Assembly: GCF_017874615.1 (NCBI RefSeq)
Contig: NZ_JAGIKV010000002.1
Span: 62,001-126,000 of the forward strand
Reading direction: 5' to 3'
Length of the DNA: 64,000 nt
Origin: Paenibacillus xylanexedens
GTDB taxonomy: Bacteria > Bacillota > Bacilli > Paenibacillales > Paenibacillaceae
Within the stretch, counting starts at the first letter, position 1. Every line of letters starts with the position of its first letter. Made by a program: the position numbers and the translations under genes. The notes beneath the pieces were generated by a model. That model ran no database searches. It saw only the letters and a program-made list of their open reading frames with translations, and had not been told where the DNA came from. This document shows, piece after piece, positions 19,051 through 28,143 of the stretch.

Positions 19051-19213
19051 AGAACAACGCCTCCTATAACACATTGTTGGTGCAACTGAATATTACTGAA
19101 GTCCTTCCAGTTTCTCGTCTCTATAACCATATGACGCTGTCTCCAAAGTTAATCCGAAATTCGTTTCAACTATGCAGAATTTCTCCAAATTCTTCTTTAA
19201 ATTCTTCTTCAAA

Positions 19214-19265
19214 ATAAAAAAAGACCTTCGGTTCGTTCCCCTTTCAGGTAACTTCCAAAGGTCTT
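19214..19265 (-). terminator. Terminator of the CorC/HlyC-family gene
   Basis: On the minus strand AAGACCTT (19258-19265) pairs with AAGGTCTT (19221-19228), followed by TTTTTATTTT. It ends the gene whose stop is at 19339. The remainder of 19051-19338 shows nothing else. Confidence 0.82.
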
Positions 19266-19338
19266 ATATCCTGGCAGATCTTCGTAATCTGCGTCATTTC
19301 ATACTTTTGCTCGTCTTATCTTGCTCCTGCAACGAGTT

Positions 19339-20691
19339 CTATTCTGCTGGATTTTCTTCCGCATTCATGTCTTGAGGGACAGATTGCTTGTACACTCGAA
19401 CCCGGGTAATTCGCAAGCGAGTCGATTCTTCCACTTCAAAAACGTACCCATTCAGCTCCTGCGTTTTCCCCTTGGATGGATTGCCCCCAAGCTCTTTAAA
19501 CAACCATCCGCCGATGGTATCCACTTCTTCATCCTCAATGATGGCTCCAGTCCACTTATGAACTTCTTCAATAAGCGAACGACCATCAACGGAAAAGGAA
19601 TCCCCACTGCGTTCCATATGCGGACGCTCATCCTCAAACTCGTCATACAAGTCTCCAACGATCTCTTCCAGAATTTCTTCCGCAGTCAACAATCCAGCTG
19701 TACCACCATATTCATCCACAACCAGCGTCATCTGAGAATGTTTCTTCTGCATCAGACGCAGCACATGACTGATTTCCATCGATTCAGGAACGTTTAAGAT
19801 TGGACGAACAAGTGAAGCCAGATCATGTTTTTGCTCCGGTTTAGCCAAGAGCAGATCGGTGATGTGTATAAATCCAATGATCTCATCCTTGTCTTCTACG
19901 GCTACGGGATACCGGGAATGTTTGGTTGCATTAATGATCTCCAGGTTCTCTTCCAAAGACATATGCGTGTAAAGACAATCCATGTCTGTACGTGGCAGCA
20001 TCACTTCACGTGCCAGCATATCGGAGAAATCAAAGATGTTGTCCATCAGTTTTATCTCATCTTTATCGATGACACCACTTTTGGCACTCTGCTTCATCAG
20101 AATACGAAGTTCATCTTCCGAGTGAGCTTCGCCTTCACTGGCAGGTTCGATACCCGCCAGACGCAGCAATGCATTGGCCGATACATTCAGTACCCAGATG
20201 AACGGGAAGAAGATTTTGTAGAACAACAGCAAGGGCGCAGATAAAAACAATGCCACTCCGTCTGTTTTTTGAATTGCCAACGATTTAGGCGCAAGCTCAC
20301 CCAGCACAATATGCAGAAACGTAATGATACAGAAACCGATAATGACCGACACGGTCGAAATAAGCCCTGTATCTCCTACACCGAGCTTAAACATGAGTGG
20401 CTCAACGAGCAATTCAGAGATGGCTGGTTCTCCCAACCACCCGAGTCCAAGCGATGTCAGCGTAATCCCGAACTGAGTTGCCGATAGATAGGAATCCAGT
20501 TTACTATTCACCTTCAGTGCATAACCAGCCATACGATTTCCTTCACTCTGCAATTGAGTTAAGCGTGTCTGTCTTACTTTCACAAGGGAAAACTCTGCTG
20601 CGACAAATACGCCATTCAAAAATACGAGCAAAAACACACAGACCAGATTAAATACCAGCTGCCCAAGATGAAATTCGGTATGAATATCCAA
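19339..20691 (-). CDS. CNNM/CorC-HlyC family membrane protein (DUF21, CBS pair, CorC)
   Basis: 450 aa. Four N-terminal membrane segments form a DUF21 (CNNM) domain (about 1-200, FVAAEFSLVKVRQTRL). Two CBS domains follow (about 215-340: MLPRTDMDCLYTHMSL, IIGFIHITDLLLAK, VVDEYGGTAGLLTAEEILEEIVGDLYDE), then a C-terminal CorC/HlyC domain. Members are linked to Mg2+ or Co2+ efflux; the old name hemolysin is misleading. The start appears to be TTG 20691 behind AAAAGGGGAG. Confidence 0.92.
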   Translation of the reverse strand: MDIHTEFHLGQLVFNLVCVFLLVFLNGVFVAAEFSLVKVRQTRLTQLQSEGNRMAGYALKVNSKLDSYLSATQFGITLTSLGLGWLGEPAISELLVEPLMFKLGVGDTGLISTVSVIIGFCIITFLHIVLGELAPKSLAIQKTDGVALFLSAPLLLFYKIFFPFIWVLNVSANALLRLAGIEPASEGEAHSEDELRILMKQSAKSGVIDKDEIKLMDNIFDFSDMLAREVMLPRTDMDCLYTHMSLEENLEIINATKHSRYPVAVEDKDEIIGFIHITDLLLAKPEQKHDLASLVRPILNVPESMEISHVLRLMQKKHSQMTLVVDEYGGTAGLLTAEEILEEIVGDLYDEFEDERPHMERSGDSFSVDGRSLIEEVHKWTGAIIEDEEVDTIGGWLFKELGGNPSKGKTQELNGYVFEVEESTRLRITRVRVYKQSVPQDMNAEENPAE

Positions 20692-20737
20692 GTTGAAACT
20701 CCCCTTTTCTATCTATTTCAGGAATACACCTGGAATA

Positions 20738-21874
20738 TCAACGTGTGATTGCCTTTCTAGATTTGAAATCCACACCCTTGTAGTACATATCTGCCACCAG
20801 CAGATTTGGTCCGCAACAGGATGCAATATCGCAATGGCAATTGACCGTTTGATTCAACGGATGTTCAGCCGACCATTCATGGAACACATCATCCAGTTTA
20901 CGATCACGAATGTTGCCAAATTCCGGGATATCCGCAAAATCCGTCACATACACATTACCCGTGAACATGTTGACGTTAACGCGATTACGTCCGTCCGGAT
21001 CGTTACGTACCGTCACATTTGGTTCGCTGTATAAACGGTTGATCAGTTCCCGATCCTGCTCTGCTGCACTGCACGCGAAGAATGGCAGGGTCCCGAATAA
21101 CATCCACATATCTTTGTCACGTGCATCAAGCAAACGATGAATCGCTGCTCTCATATGGTCTAGTGATAAGACCGGCAGTGACGAAGCAAAGTTCGAATTA
21201 TACATCGGATGCACTTCATGACGGACACAGCCCATCTCACGAATCAATTGGTGAATACCATCCAGCTTGTCGTGCGTACGGAAGTTAATCATCGACTCCG
21301 CAGAGATAAACATGCCTGCTTCACTCAGTTTGCGTGAATTTTCAATCATTTTCTCATACATCTTCACCGCTACTTCACGTTTCACAGGTCTGCCACTATT
21401 CGCAAATCCAACTTGATGGAAATCGTCAGCATTCAGATAGTTGAATGAGATATGCATAACATCCAGATAAGGTAAAAGTTGCTCATACCGGCTGATATCC
21501 AGCGTTAAATTTGAATTGATCTGGGAACGAATTCCACGTTCCTTGGCATATTTGAGCAGCGGGATAATCATCTCATCCACTGTTTTCTGGCTAAAGCTTG
21601 GCTCGCCACCCGTCAGACTAATCGTCTGCAGATGCTCCACTTCATCCAATCGTTTCAGCATCAGAGGGAGCGGAAGAGCCGGCGCCTCACGCATCGTAAG
21701 CATATCTCCCACGGCACAATGCTCACACCTCATATTGCACAGATGTGTCACGGTCATTTCTACACTGGTCAGCACATGACGTCCATATGTACGCAGAGAG
21801 CCGATCGGATCCCACGGATCATTCGTTGGCGATAAAGGCATCGGTTGTACCGATCCTGAGTTTAGCATGGTCAT
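20738..21874 (-). CDS. yfkAB: Radical SAM / CxCxxxxC protein YfkAB
   Basis: 378 aa. The radical SAM cluster motif is CNMRCEHC (about residues 47-54), with the SAM-binding LTGGEPS. A C-terminal cysteine patch reads CHCDIASCC, the CxCxxxxC motif that names this family. The substrate is unknown. RBS AAGGTGA precedes the ATG. It lies just upstream of the CNNM gene (46 bp gap) and may share its transcript. Confidence 0.9.
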   Translation of the reverse strand: MTMLNSGSVQPMPLSPTNDPWDPIGSLRTYGRHVLTSVEMTVTHLCNMRCEHCAVGDMLTMREAPALPLPLMLKRLDEVEHLQTISLTGGEPSFSQKTVDEMIIPLLKYAKERGIRSQINSNLTLDISRYEQLLPYLDVMHISFNYLNADDFHQVGFANSGRPVKREVAVKMYEKMIENSRKLSEAGMFISAESMINFRTHDKLDGIHQLIREMGCVRHEVHPMYNSNFASSLPVLSLDHMRAAIHRLLDARDKDMWMLFGTLPFFACSAAEQDRELINRLYSEPNVTVRNDPDGRNRVNVNMFTGNVYVTDFADIPEFGNIRDRKLDDVFHEWSAEHPLNQTVNCHCDIASCCGPNLLVADMYYKGVDFKSRKAITR

Positions 21875-22094
21875 TGTTCTTCACCTTATTCCTTTTATTA
21901 ACCTAAAAAGTTTTATTTACATCATACCTTGTGTTTCTCTTTTTGGAGTTATCTTTTATCATAGCACAATTTTGAATGCTCCGGCATACGTAGACCCTGT
22001 CCATTACATGACAAAAAACGCTCAGGCAACTCTGAACCGAATTACGAAACGGCCCGGATATTACGACATGAGCGCTAATTATCTTTCAAGTAGT

Positions 22095-23216
22095 TCAGCT
22101 TTCCACCTGTTCACTTTGAGCCGCTGAAGGTGTATCCTCCACACCCTCTACACCTGTGATCATCACAGACAGAGCTGTCAGCAGGTTAATCTCATAAGGC
22201 GAAGATAAAGTCTGGCCGTCCGCATCTTTTAGAACACGGATAAGCGGACGTTGAGGAACACGTGAATGAATTGATGCAACTACCCCAACCTCTCCTGTAC
22301 TGAGCTTGACTGAAATACCTACTGGGTATATCGCGACACAATCCCTGAACTTCTCCAGCATCCATTGTTCATAGAGGGTTCCTGAACCCGTATACAACAC
22401 CTCTACTGCCTGATGCGGCAGCAAAGCTCGCTTGTACACCCGATTCGTCGTCATGGCATCATACGAATCAGCAAGCGCAATCCATTTGGCATATTCATGA
22501 ATTTCCTTGTCTTTCAAACCAAAGGGATATCCACTGCCATCAATTCGTTCATGGTGCTGCAATGCACAATGCGCGGATAGAAGCGGTATACCTGGTTCAT
22601 CTTTGAGAATACGGTGTCCATATGTAGTGTGCTGCTGAATGATTTTGAATTCCTCGTCACTCAATCTGGAGGGTTTATGCAAAATTTCTGGCGCAATCTG
22701 TGTTTTGCCGATATCATGCAACAAAGCGCCCAGACCAATCTCCATTAATTGCTGGCGTGTGTAACCCGAAGCGACACCAAGAACCAGTGTGTACACACAT
22801 ACATTCAGAGAATGGTTATACAGGTCAAAATCACTGGAGTTCATGTCCATCAGCATAATCATGGCTTCCTTCTGACTGCCGATGTCTTCCAGAATCGCAT
22901 TCATCACACCACTAAGCGCTTTACCGAAATGAGGAATCTGATTTTTGGTTTTCAGTCCTGACATGCTCTGAAATTGCTGTTTAATCTCGACCAGTGCTTT
23001 CCTTCGGGTCTCTTCCTGCAACATTTCAGGAACGATGATGTCCTCTGTCGCAGCATCTTTAATATACACATAACCGACTCCGAGATCCTTAAGGCGTCCA
23101 ATCAATCGACTGGTTAGCTCTACATCCTCACTAAGTAATACAAGGCCTTCTTCACTATAAATACGTTTCCCCAGCTTCATGCCAGGCTGCAATAAGTTTA
23201 TATGTACTAAACGCAC
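22095..23216 (-). CDS. HD-GYP domain cyclic-di-GMP phosphodiesterase
   Basis: 373 aa from GTG 23216 (RBS GGGAGAGG). A short N-terminal domain (LQPGMKLGKRIYSEEG) precedes an HD-GYP domain with LHDIGK near residue 167 and HHERIDGSGYPFGL near 220, so the metal and GYP motifs are intact. Enzymes of this type hydrolyse c-di-GMP. A paralogue with the same layout lies at 25712. Confidence 0.9.
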   Translation of the reverse strand: MRLVHINLLQPGMKLGKRIYSEEGLVLLSEDVELTSRLIGRLKDLGVGYVYIKDAATEDIIVPEMLQEETRRKALVEIKQQFQSMSGLKTKNQIPHFGKALSGVMNAILEDIGSQKEAMIMLMDMNSSDFDLYNHSLNVCVYTLVLGVASGYTRQQLMEIGLGALLHDIGKTQIAPEILHKPSRLSDEEFKIIQQHTTYGHRILKDEPGIPLLSAHCALQHHERIDGSGYPFGLKDKEIHEYAKWIALADSYDAMTTNRVYKRALLPHQAVEVLYTGSGTLYEQWMLEKFRDCVAIYPVGISVKLSTGEVGVVASIHSRVPQRPLIRVLKDADGQTLSSPYEINLLTALSVMITGVEGVEDTPSAAQSEQVES

Positions 23217-23289
23217 AGCCTATCCTCTCCCGCTCCGTAGATGTAATTACCACTAGCCGCCGCTTCAGCAGAAGGCAAGTACTTTAAAT

Positions 23290-24720
23290 TTAGCTTTGAT
23301 GCCAGCGGGCTCGCAGGCTGTTGTCCAGAGCCCCTGGTCGTTTTATTTCCGTTTCCAGCAAATCGCGTATGAATTCCGGAAGATGATAGAGCGTACGGGT
23401 TCCATGAGCAAGAGGAGGATATCCCACATTGAACGTAAACATGTCCAGTGTGCCAACGATATACTCACATTGTTCGTCCATAGGCTCCCCATTGATGGAT
23501 ATGGTCTGGATCTTCTCATAGGCTGGCGCATCTGGATTGTATTGAACTTCCATTCCGTCCATACATAACGTGCCTAGAATATGACCACGAAAACCAAATC
23601 CTACAATGGGCTTACCTGAAAACTCGTCCAACAAGGACTGCTCAAGTGCTTCACGAATATGACTTCCACTCAAGCATATTGTACAAGCATTTATAGGAGA
23701 TGGACATAGGGAATGCAACATTCCTTTTGTAATATTACCTTGTGGAAGCTCTCCGAGAAGCTGACCTGCATTCACCAGGGACAGCTGGGCCCCCGTGAAA
23801 TGACGAACAGCTTGTGCAAGCAATGTTGCAAACGGGGATTCCCGGTCATACGCGATGGGCAGTACCCGATCCGTTATCACTGCCGTCTGATTGAGTGTCC
23901 TTTCGGCCTCCGTACGATTCGTAGCGATTGCCAGCGCGACCTGATCATCCAGTAATATGCTCTTGGCAGCCATACAACCGCTACTTACCAGTTGGAGAGG
24001 TTCTCCCACACTTGTTCGTTCCAGAACCACTTTCCCAAGCCATTGGCCAAATTTTCCAGCTGCACCCAGCACGGTCTGACCAATGACTAAGGGTTCTTCG
24101 AGAACATGATGGGTATGTCCACCGAGAATAACATCAATTCCAGTAATCTGCTCTGCCAGTCTCCGATCTGTCGAAAGCCCCAGATGTGAAAGAATAACCA
24201 CCACATCCACTTCATCACGTAATGCTTCCACTTGAGCTCTTAATGACTCCACGGGGTCCAGAACATCCCACCCGAGCAATTCGTAAAACGTGGTAAAAGG
24301 GGCCGTTGCCCCCAGCAGACCAACGCGAAATGGACCTTTCTCCACAATCAGAGAAGGTTTCATCCACACTGGCGCAAGTCCAGTATCTTGCTCCACAACA
24401 TTGCCGCATACCACAGGACACAGAAGTCCAGCGTAGGACTGCGAGAGCTGATCTGGCGTAAAGGTTAGTCCTTCGTTGTTACCGATTGTAATGGCATCGT
24501 AGCCCGTCAGGTTAATAACATCAACATTAGCCGTACCCATTGTTCCCTCTGTTTCAACGGCCATCCGGTCCATATGATCGCCGATATCCAATACAAGGAA
24601 GTTGCCGCCCTGGTCACGTTCCTCATTGATCATAGCGGCGATGGTGCTCATGGAGCCGAATTGGCTATGAATGTCATTGGTGTGCAGAATCGTTAACGTT
24701 TGCTTCTCCCTGGTGCTCAT
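23290..24720 (-). CDS. yunD: Metallophosphatase/5'-nucleotidase, YunD-like
   Basis: 476 aa from ATG 24720 (the GTG just upstream is less likely). The calcineurin-like domain has TILHTNDIHSQFG, DIGDHMD, GNNEG, ILSHLG and GGHTHH; the C-terminal 5'-nucleotidase domain begins near residue 290. There is no signal peptide, so unlike secreted nucleotidases it is cytoplasmic, as reported for YunD. GNNEG in place of GNHE fits this subfamily. Divergent from moaDE. Confidence 0.88.
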   Translation of the reverse strand: MSTREKQTLTILHTNDIHSQFGSMSTIAAMINEERDQGGNFLVLDIGDHMDRMAVETEGTMGTANVDVINLTGYDAITIGNNEGLTFTPDQLSQSYAGLLCPVVCGNVVEQDTGLAPVWMKPSLIVEKGPFRVGLLGATAPFTTFYELLGWDVLDPVESLRAQVEALRDEVDVVVILSHLGLSTDRRLAEQITGIDVILGGHTHHVLEEPLVIGQTVLGAAGKFGQWLGKVVLERTSVGEPLQLVSSGCMAAKSILLDDQVALAIATNRTEAERTLNQTAVITDRVLPIAYDRESPFATLLAQAVRHFTGAQLSLVNAGQLLGELPQGNITKGMLHSLCPSPINACTICLSGSHIREALEQSLLDEFSGKPIVGFGFRGHILGTLCMDGMEVQYNPDAPAYEKIQTISINGEPMDEQCEYIVGTLDMFTFNVGYPPLAHGTRTLYHLPEFIRDLLETEIKRPGALDNSLRARWHQS

Positions 24721-24840
24721 CACACCGCCTCCCCTGCTCTTTAATAAACGTTCATTCTTCTAATGGATAAGCATAACATTTTCCGCGTCGTTATGATATA
24801 TTTATAGGGTTTAGAGATCAAAAAGAGGTGAGTCATATCT

Positions 24841-25587
24841 ATGAAATTGACAATTCAACTATTTGCAGGTATTGCAGAACGTTTAAATACATCCCTTCTG
24901 GAGTTTGAGTACATTGGAGACATTCCAACCGCTGCCGATTTAAAAGAAAAACTGAGTCTGGCCTACCCAGAGGCAGCTTCTCAGATAAGGACATCCTTTT
25001 TGGCAGTTAACCAGCAGTACGCTCCTGCCGATAATATACTTAGCTCAGAAGATGAACTTGCGTTGATCCCTCCCGTCTCTGGAGGCGATGGTACGGATAT
25101 ATCCGATGAAAAGCTTCGTTTTCCCGTTCGAGAGCATCGGACTGAAGATGGCTTATTTCTGATCACAGAGTCCACCTTGTCCGTGGAAGCAACAACGGCA
25201 CTAGTGATTACCCCGAATCACGGGGCAGCTCTTACTTTTGTAGGTACGACTCGTGAAATGACCGGTGAACAGCGCACCGTTCATCTTGAATACGAGGCCT
25301 ATGTGCCGATGGCTCTTTCTCAGATGGCGGCCATTGGTGTGGAAATCTCCGATCGCTGGCCTGGTGTGTTATGCGCAATCAGTCACCGAATCGGCAAAGT
25401 GGATGTGGCAGAGATTAGTGTCGTCATTGCCGTTTCTTCACCTCATCGCAATGACTGTTATGATGCAAGCCGTTACGCCATAGAGAGACTCAAACAGACC
25501 GTTCCGATCTGGAAAAAGGAAATTTGGGAAGATGGATCTGAATGGAAGGGACATCAATTAGGACCATGGAACCCCATGGAGAACTAA
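24841..25587 (+). CDS. Fused molybdopterin synthase, MoaD-MoaE
   Basis: 248 aa. Residues 1-82 are a MoaD ubiquitin-like domain ending PPVSGG; about residues 100-248 are MoaE, with the catalytic lysine region PIWKKEIWEDGSEW. Normally MoaD ends in a free Gly-Gly that is adenylated and thiocarboxylated; here the pair (81-82) is internal and followed by DGTDISDEK. Either the chain is cleaved after Gly82, as reported for mycobacterial MoaX, or the domain is not used in the usual way. No other moa or moe gene is nearby. Confidence 0.9.
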   Translation: MKLTIQLFAGIAERLNTSLLEFEYIGDIPTAADLKEKLSLAYPEAASQIRTSFLAVNQQYAPADNILSSEDELALIPPVSGGDGTDISDEKLRFPVREHRTEDGLFLITESTLSVEATTALVITPNHGAALTFVGTTREMTGEQRTVHLEYEAYVPMALSQMAAIGVEISDRWPGVLCAISHRIGKVDVAEISVVIAVSSPHRNDCYDASRYAIERLKQTVPIWKKEIWEDGSEWKGHQLGPWNPMEN

Positions 25588-25640
25588 ACAATGAGCCTTT
25601 ACACCTTTTTAGACAGAGTGGGTTAATAGTAAATAAGTCG

Positions 25641-25669
25641 TTGTCAACCCATTTTTTTCTTGTTATTAT
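25641..25669 (+). promoter_or_regulatory. Candidate promoter of the second HD-GYP gene, beside a weak terminator
   Basis: TTGTCA at 25641-25646, 17-bp spacer, TATTAT at 25664-25669; the start codon is about 43 bp downstream. TGGGTT upstream and AACCCA at 25646-25651, followed by seven T, could also form a weak terminator for the fused moa gene. Confidence 0.5.
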
Positions 25670-25711
25670 AATTATATGTGTCGATATTAGTCGAGAAAAG
25701 GTGGTTTATAC

Positions 25712-26761
25712 GTGAGAGTGCATGTTACTGATCTTAAACCGGGTGACCTGTTACAAAATGATGTATACAACAGTTCGGGTCTCCACATGCTGATGAAAGG
25801 TTCCACCCTCAGTGAAGATGACCTATCCAAACTGTTGCAACATGGAATCGAGTACGCAGATGTAGAACACACACCATCCGACCTACACTCTGATGCACAA
25901 ACCTTACCTTCCGATCAAACCCGTCTGTTAACTAACTTGTTTAACGATACGATCAAAGGTACTGAATCTCTATTTCAACAAGCGATGGAGAAGGGTTTTA
26001 TTGATGAGACACAGGTCGATGAGATTTTGTTTACCCTAACAGAACAGTTGGAAAAACAAAAAGATGTTGTCTCCTTGTTGCTTATGCTGGACGGGGATAG
26101 CGATTATACGTACAACCATTCATTGCAAGTCGGAATGCTCGCTTTTTATATCGCCGGCTGGATGGGTTACAACCCCGAGGAATGTCTAACGGTAGCCAAA
26201 GCGGGATATCTTCATGATATCGGCAAGTCCAAGATTCCTTCTGAAATGTTACATAAACCTGGTAAATTGACCACGGAAGAATTTGACGAAATGAAGAAGC
26301 ACACATTCTATGGGTACGATATCATTAAAGAATCCACACAGGATGAAATTCTGGCAACGGTAGCACTTCAGCATCATGAGCGCGAGGATGGAAGTGGTTA
26401 TCCTCATGGACTGCGAGGAGACGAGATCCACCCATATGCCCGTATAACGGCTGTAGCAGACGTTTACAGCGCCATGACGACGAATCGGGTGTACCAGACC
26501 AAACAGGAACTGATCTCTGTTCTGTGTGAGCTGTACAGCCTCAGCTTTGGTCAGTTAAATGCTGAAGCAACGCAGGAACTGATCAAGCACATGCTGCCTA
26601 ATTTCATCGGTAAAAGGGTTCTGCTCACCACGGGTCAGACGGGACTCATTGTCATGAATAATCCTGCGGATTATTTCCGACCACTCGTTCAGACCTCTAC
26701 GGCCTTTATCGATTTAGCGAAAGAAAGAGATATTGCTATCGTTGAAATTTATGTACAGTAA
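25712..26761 (+). CDS. HD-GYP domain cyclic-di-GMP phosphodiesterase (paralogue)
   Basis: 349 aa from GTG 25712 (RBS AAAGGTGG). It has the same architecture as the protein at 22095: N-terminal LKPGDLLQNDVYNSSG domain, then HD-GYP with LHDIGKSKIP near residue 170 and HHEREDGSGYPHGL near 225. All core metal ligands are present. The two paralogues lie on opposite strands around yunD and the fused moa gene. Confidence 0.9.
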   Translation: MRVHVTDLKPGDLLQNDVYNSSGLHMLMKGSTLSEDDLSKLLQHGIEYADVEHTPSDLHSDAQTLPSDQTRLLTNLFNDTIKGTESLFQQAMEKGFIDETQVDEILFTLTEQLEKQKDVVSLLLMLDGDSDYTYNHSLQVGMLAFYIAGWMGYNPEECLTVAKAGYLHDIGKSKIPSEMLHKPGKLTTEEFDEMKKHTFYGYDIIKESTQDEILATVALQHHEREDGSGYPHGLRGDEIHPYARITAVADVYSAMTTNRVYQTKQELISVLCELYSLSFGQLNAEATQELIKHMLPNFIGKRVLLTTGQTGLIVMNNPADYFRPLVQTSTAFIDLAKERDIAIVEIYVQ

Positions 26762-26863
26762 GCATGCAACAAGTCATTAGGTTCATTTTTACACAGCACG
26801 CAGCAGCATGCATACGAAGAACTAAACATTAGCTCGAATAACCAACTCATAGGTTGGCATATG

Positions 26864-26897
26864 ACAAAAGGGAAGCCGTAATCGGCTTCCCTTTTGT
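26864..26897. terminator. Bidirectional terminator
   Basis: ACAAAAGGGAAGCCG (26864-26878) and its exact complement CGGCTTCCCTTTTGT (26883-26897) around TAAT. It separates the convergent HD-GYP gene and the YjcZ-like peptide gene. Confidence 0.88.
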
Positions 26898-26921
26898 CTA
26901 TTCCGATTCGATCATGTTGGA

Positions 26922-27062
26922 TTACACACAGAATGCTTTTGTGATGATAACCAACAGAATGAACAGTACCAAGATTGCACCAGTGTTTGTGAACATATTG
27001 TATCCGCCAACGCCGCCTACTCCGCCTACGTTGCCACCACAGCCATATCCTACTTCGCTCAT
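26922..27062 (-). CDS. YjcZ-family sporulation peptide (46 aa)
   Basis: A 46-aa reading frame with ATG 27062 behind AGAGGAGG and a TAA stop. The N-terminal half is Gly-rich with Tyr and Cys (MSEVGYGCGGNVGGVGG). The C-terminal half is one membrane helix ending ITKAFCV. This is the pattern of the YjcZ/SscA-like spore peptides common in Bacillales. It is too short for most gene callers. Confidence 0.82.
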   Translation of the reverse strand: MSEVGYGCGGNVGGVGGVGGYNMFTNTGAILVLFILLVIITKAFCV

Positions 27063-27212
27063 GTGATTGCCTCCTCTTCATCAGGTATACCCTAACATAT
27101 GACGTTTCCAGTGGAATGAACCGGGCGAATAGGCAACATTCGATAAATGGTTGTCTGCCTGCATCTACCTGAGCGGATCAGCCTTTTGCTACTCCCTGTT
27201 CTTTGCAGGGAT

Positions 27213-27932
27213 CTATATATCGGAGCCCGAATGAACCTGGATGCCTTTTTCCTTGCGGTACATGATAACAAGTAATCTCCAAAATTCATAACTGCCTTTG
27301 TCGTTCATGATAAACGGTCGATAATAATCAAATGCTTGCTGCGCCCATGCGGGACAATCCATATTAGAAAGTTGCTCCTGTTGCTGAATCCATCCCCCTT
27401 GAATCTCCAGCGTTTTCTGCATGGCTTCAAACACTTTCTTCTGCTCATTGGTCATCGGCGGAGCCTCCTGTTCCTTAGATGCAGTTCCGTATTCGGCCTG
27501 TAGATATGCACCTGGTTCCGTCACACCATCTTCGCTGGCTGTGTACCCGTAAGATGGCGCACTTGTTTTACGAATCTCATAATGTACATGCGGGCCAGTA
27601 CTCTGACCCGTGCTTCCCTGATTCCCGATAAGCTGCCCTCCCTTCACCCGCTGCCCAACGGTTACGGCAATCCGCGAAAGGTGAGCATAACAATGCAAGT
27701 AGCCACGATGATCTTGAAGGGCAACTGTAAGCCCGTAACCGCCGAATCCGGAGCCTGTAACTCCTTCGGAAGCAAAACATACCCTACCCTCCATAAAAGC
27801 GTAGACGGGACCATTCCATGGCTCTTTCACGAGATCAATTCCGCGGTGAAACGTCTGTCCACCATGAATGGGATGAATTCGATAGCCGAATGAACTTGTA
27901 ATCCGATATCCCTCGAAAGGGTTCACGCTCAT
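27213..27932 (-). CDS. M23 family metallopeptidase, no signal peptide
   Basis: 239 aa. A LytM/M23 domain at about residues 8-130 with zinc-ligand motifs FHRGID and GPHVHYE, which cleave peptidoglycan cross-bridges. The C-terminal 80 residues (TNEQKKVFEAMQKTLEIQ, WAQQAFDYYRPF) are a helical tail I cannot name. Because no signal peptide is seen, it may act in the mother cell or forespore, or need lysis to reach the wall. No holin or phage gene is nearby. Confidence 0.85.
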   Translation of the reverse strand: MSVNPFEGYRITSSFGYRIHPIHGGQTFHRGIDLVKEPWNGPVYAFMEGRVCFASEGVTGSGFGGYGLTVALQDHRGYLHCYAHLSRIAVTVGQRVKGGQLIGNQGSTGQSTGPHVHYEIRKTSAPSYGYTASEDGVTEPGAYLQAEYGTASKEQEAPPMTNEQKKVFEAMQKTLEIQGGWIQQQEQLSNMDCPAWAQQAFDYYRPFIMNDKGSYEFWRLLVIMYRKEKGIQVHSGSDI

Positions 27933-28143
27933 ACACTCACATCCTTTTCTATCATTAAATGCTTAAATCTATGAAATGGCTTGTGCTATTGGTCTTATTT
28001 TATTCCACAAAAATACCGCTCAGAATATCATTAGGGAAACCTTATGGTCTCTCTCCAACGTATATTCCAAGCGGCGCGCTATGCCGTTATGAACACTCTA
28101 TGAGATGTATATATTATTATTTCATTTTAAGCACTACTCTCTT

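Noticed and set aside
27213..27932. Prophage endolysin
   Set aside because: No holin, tail or other phage gene is adjacent, and neighbours are sporulation and housekeeping genes.
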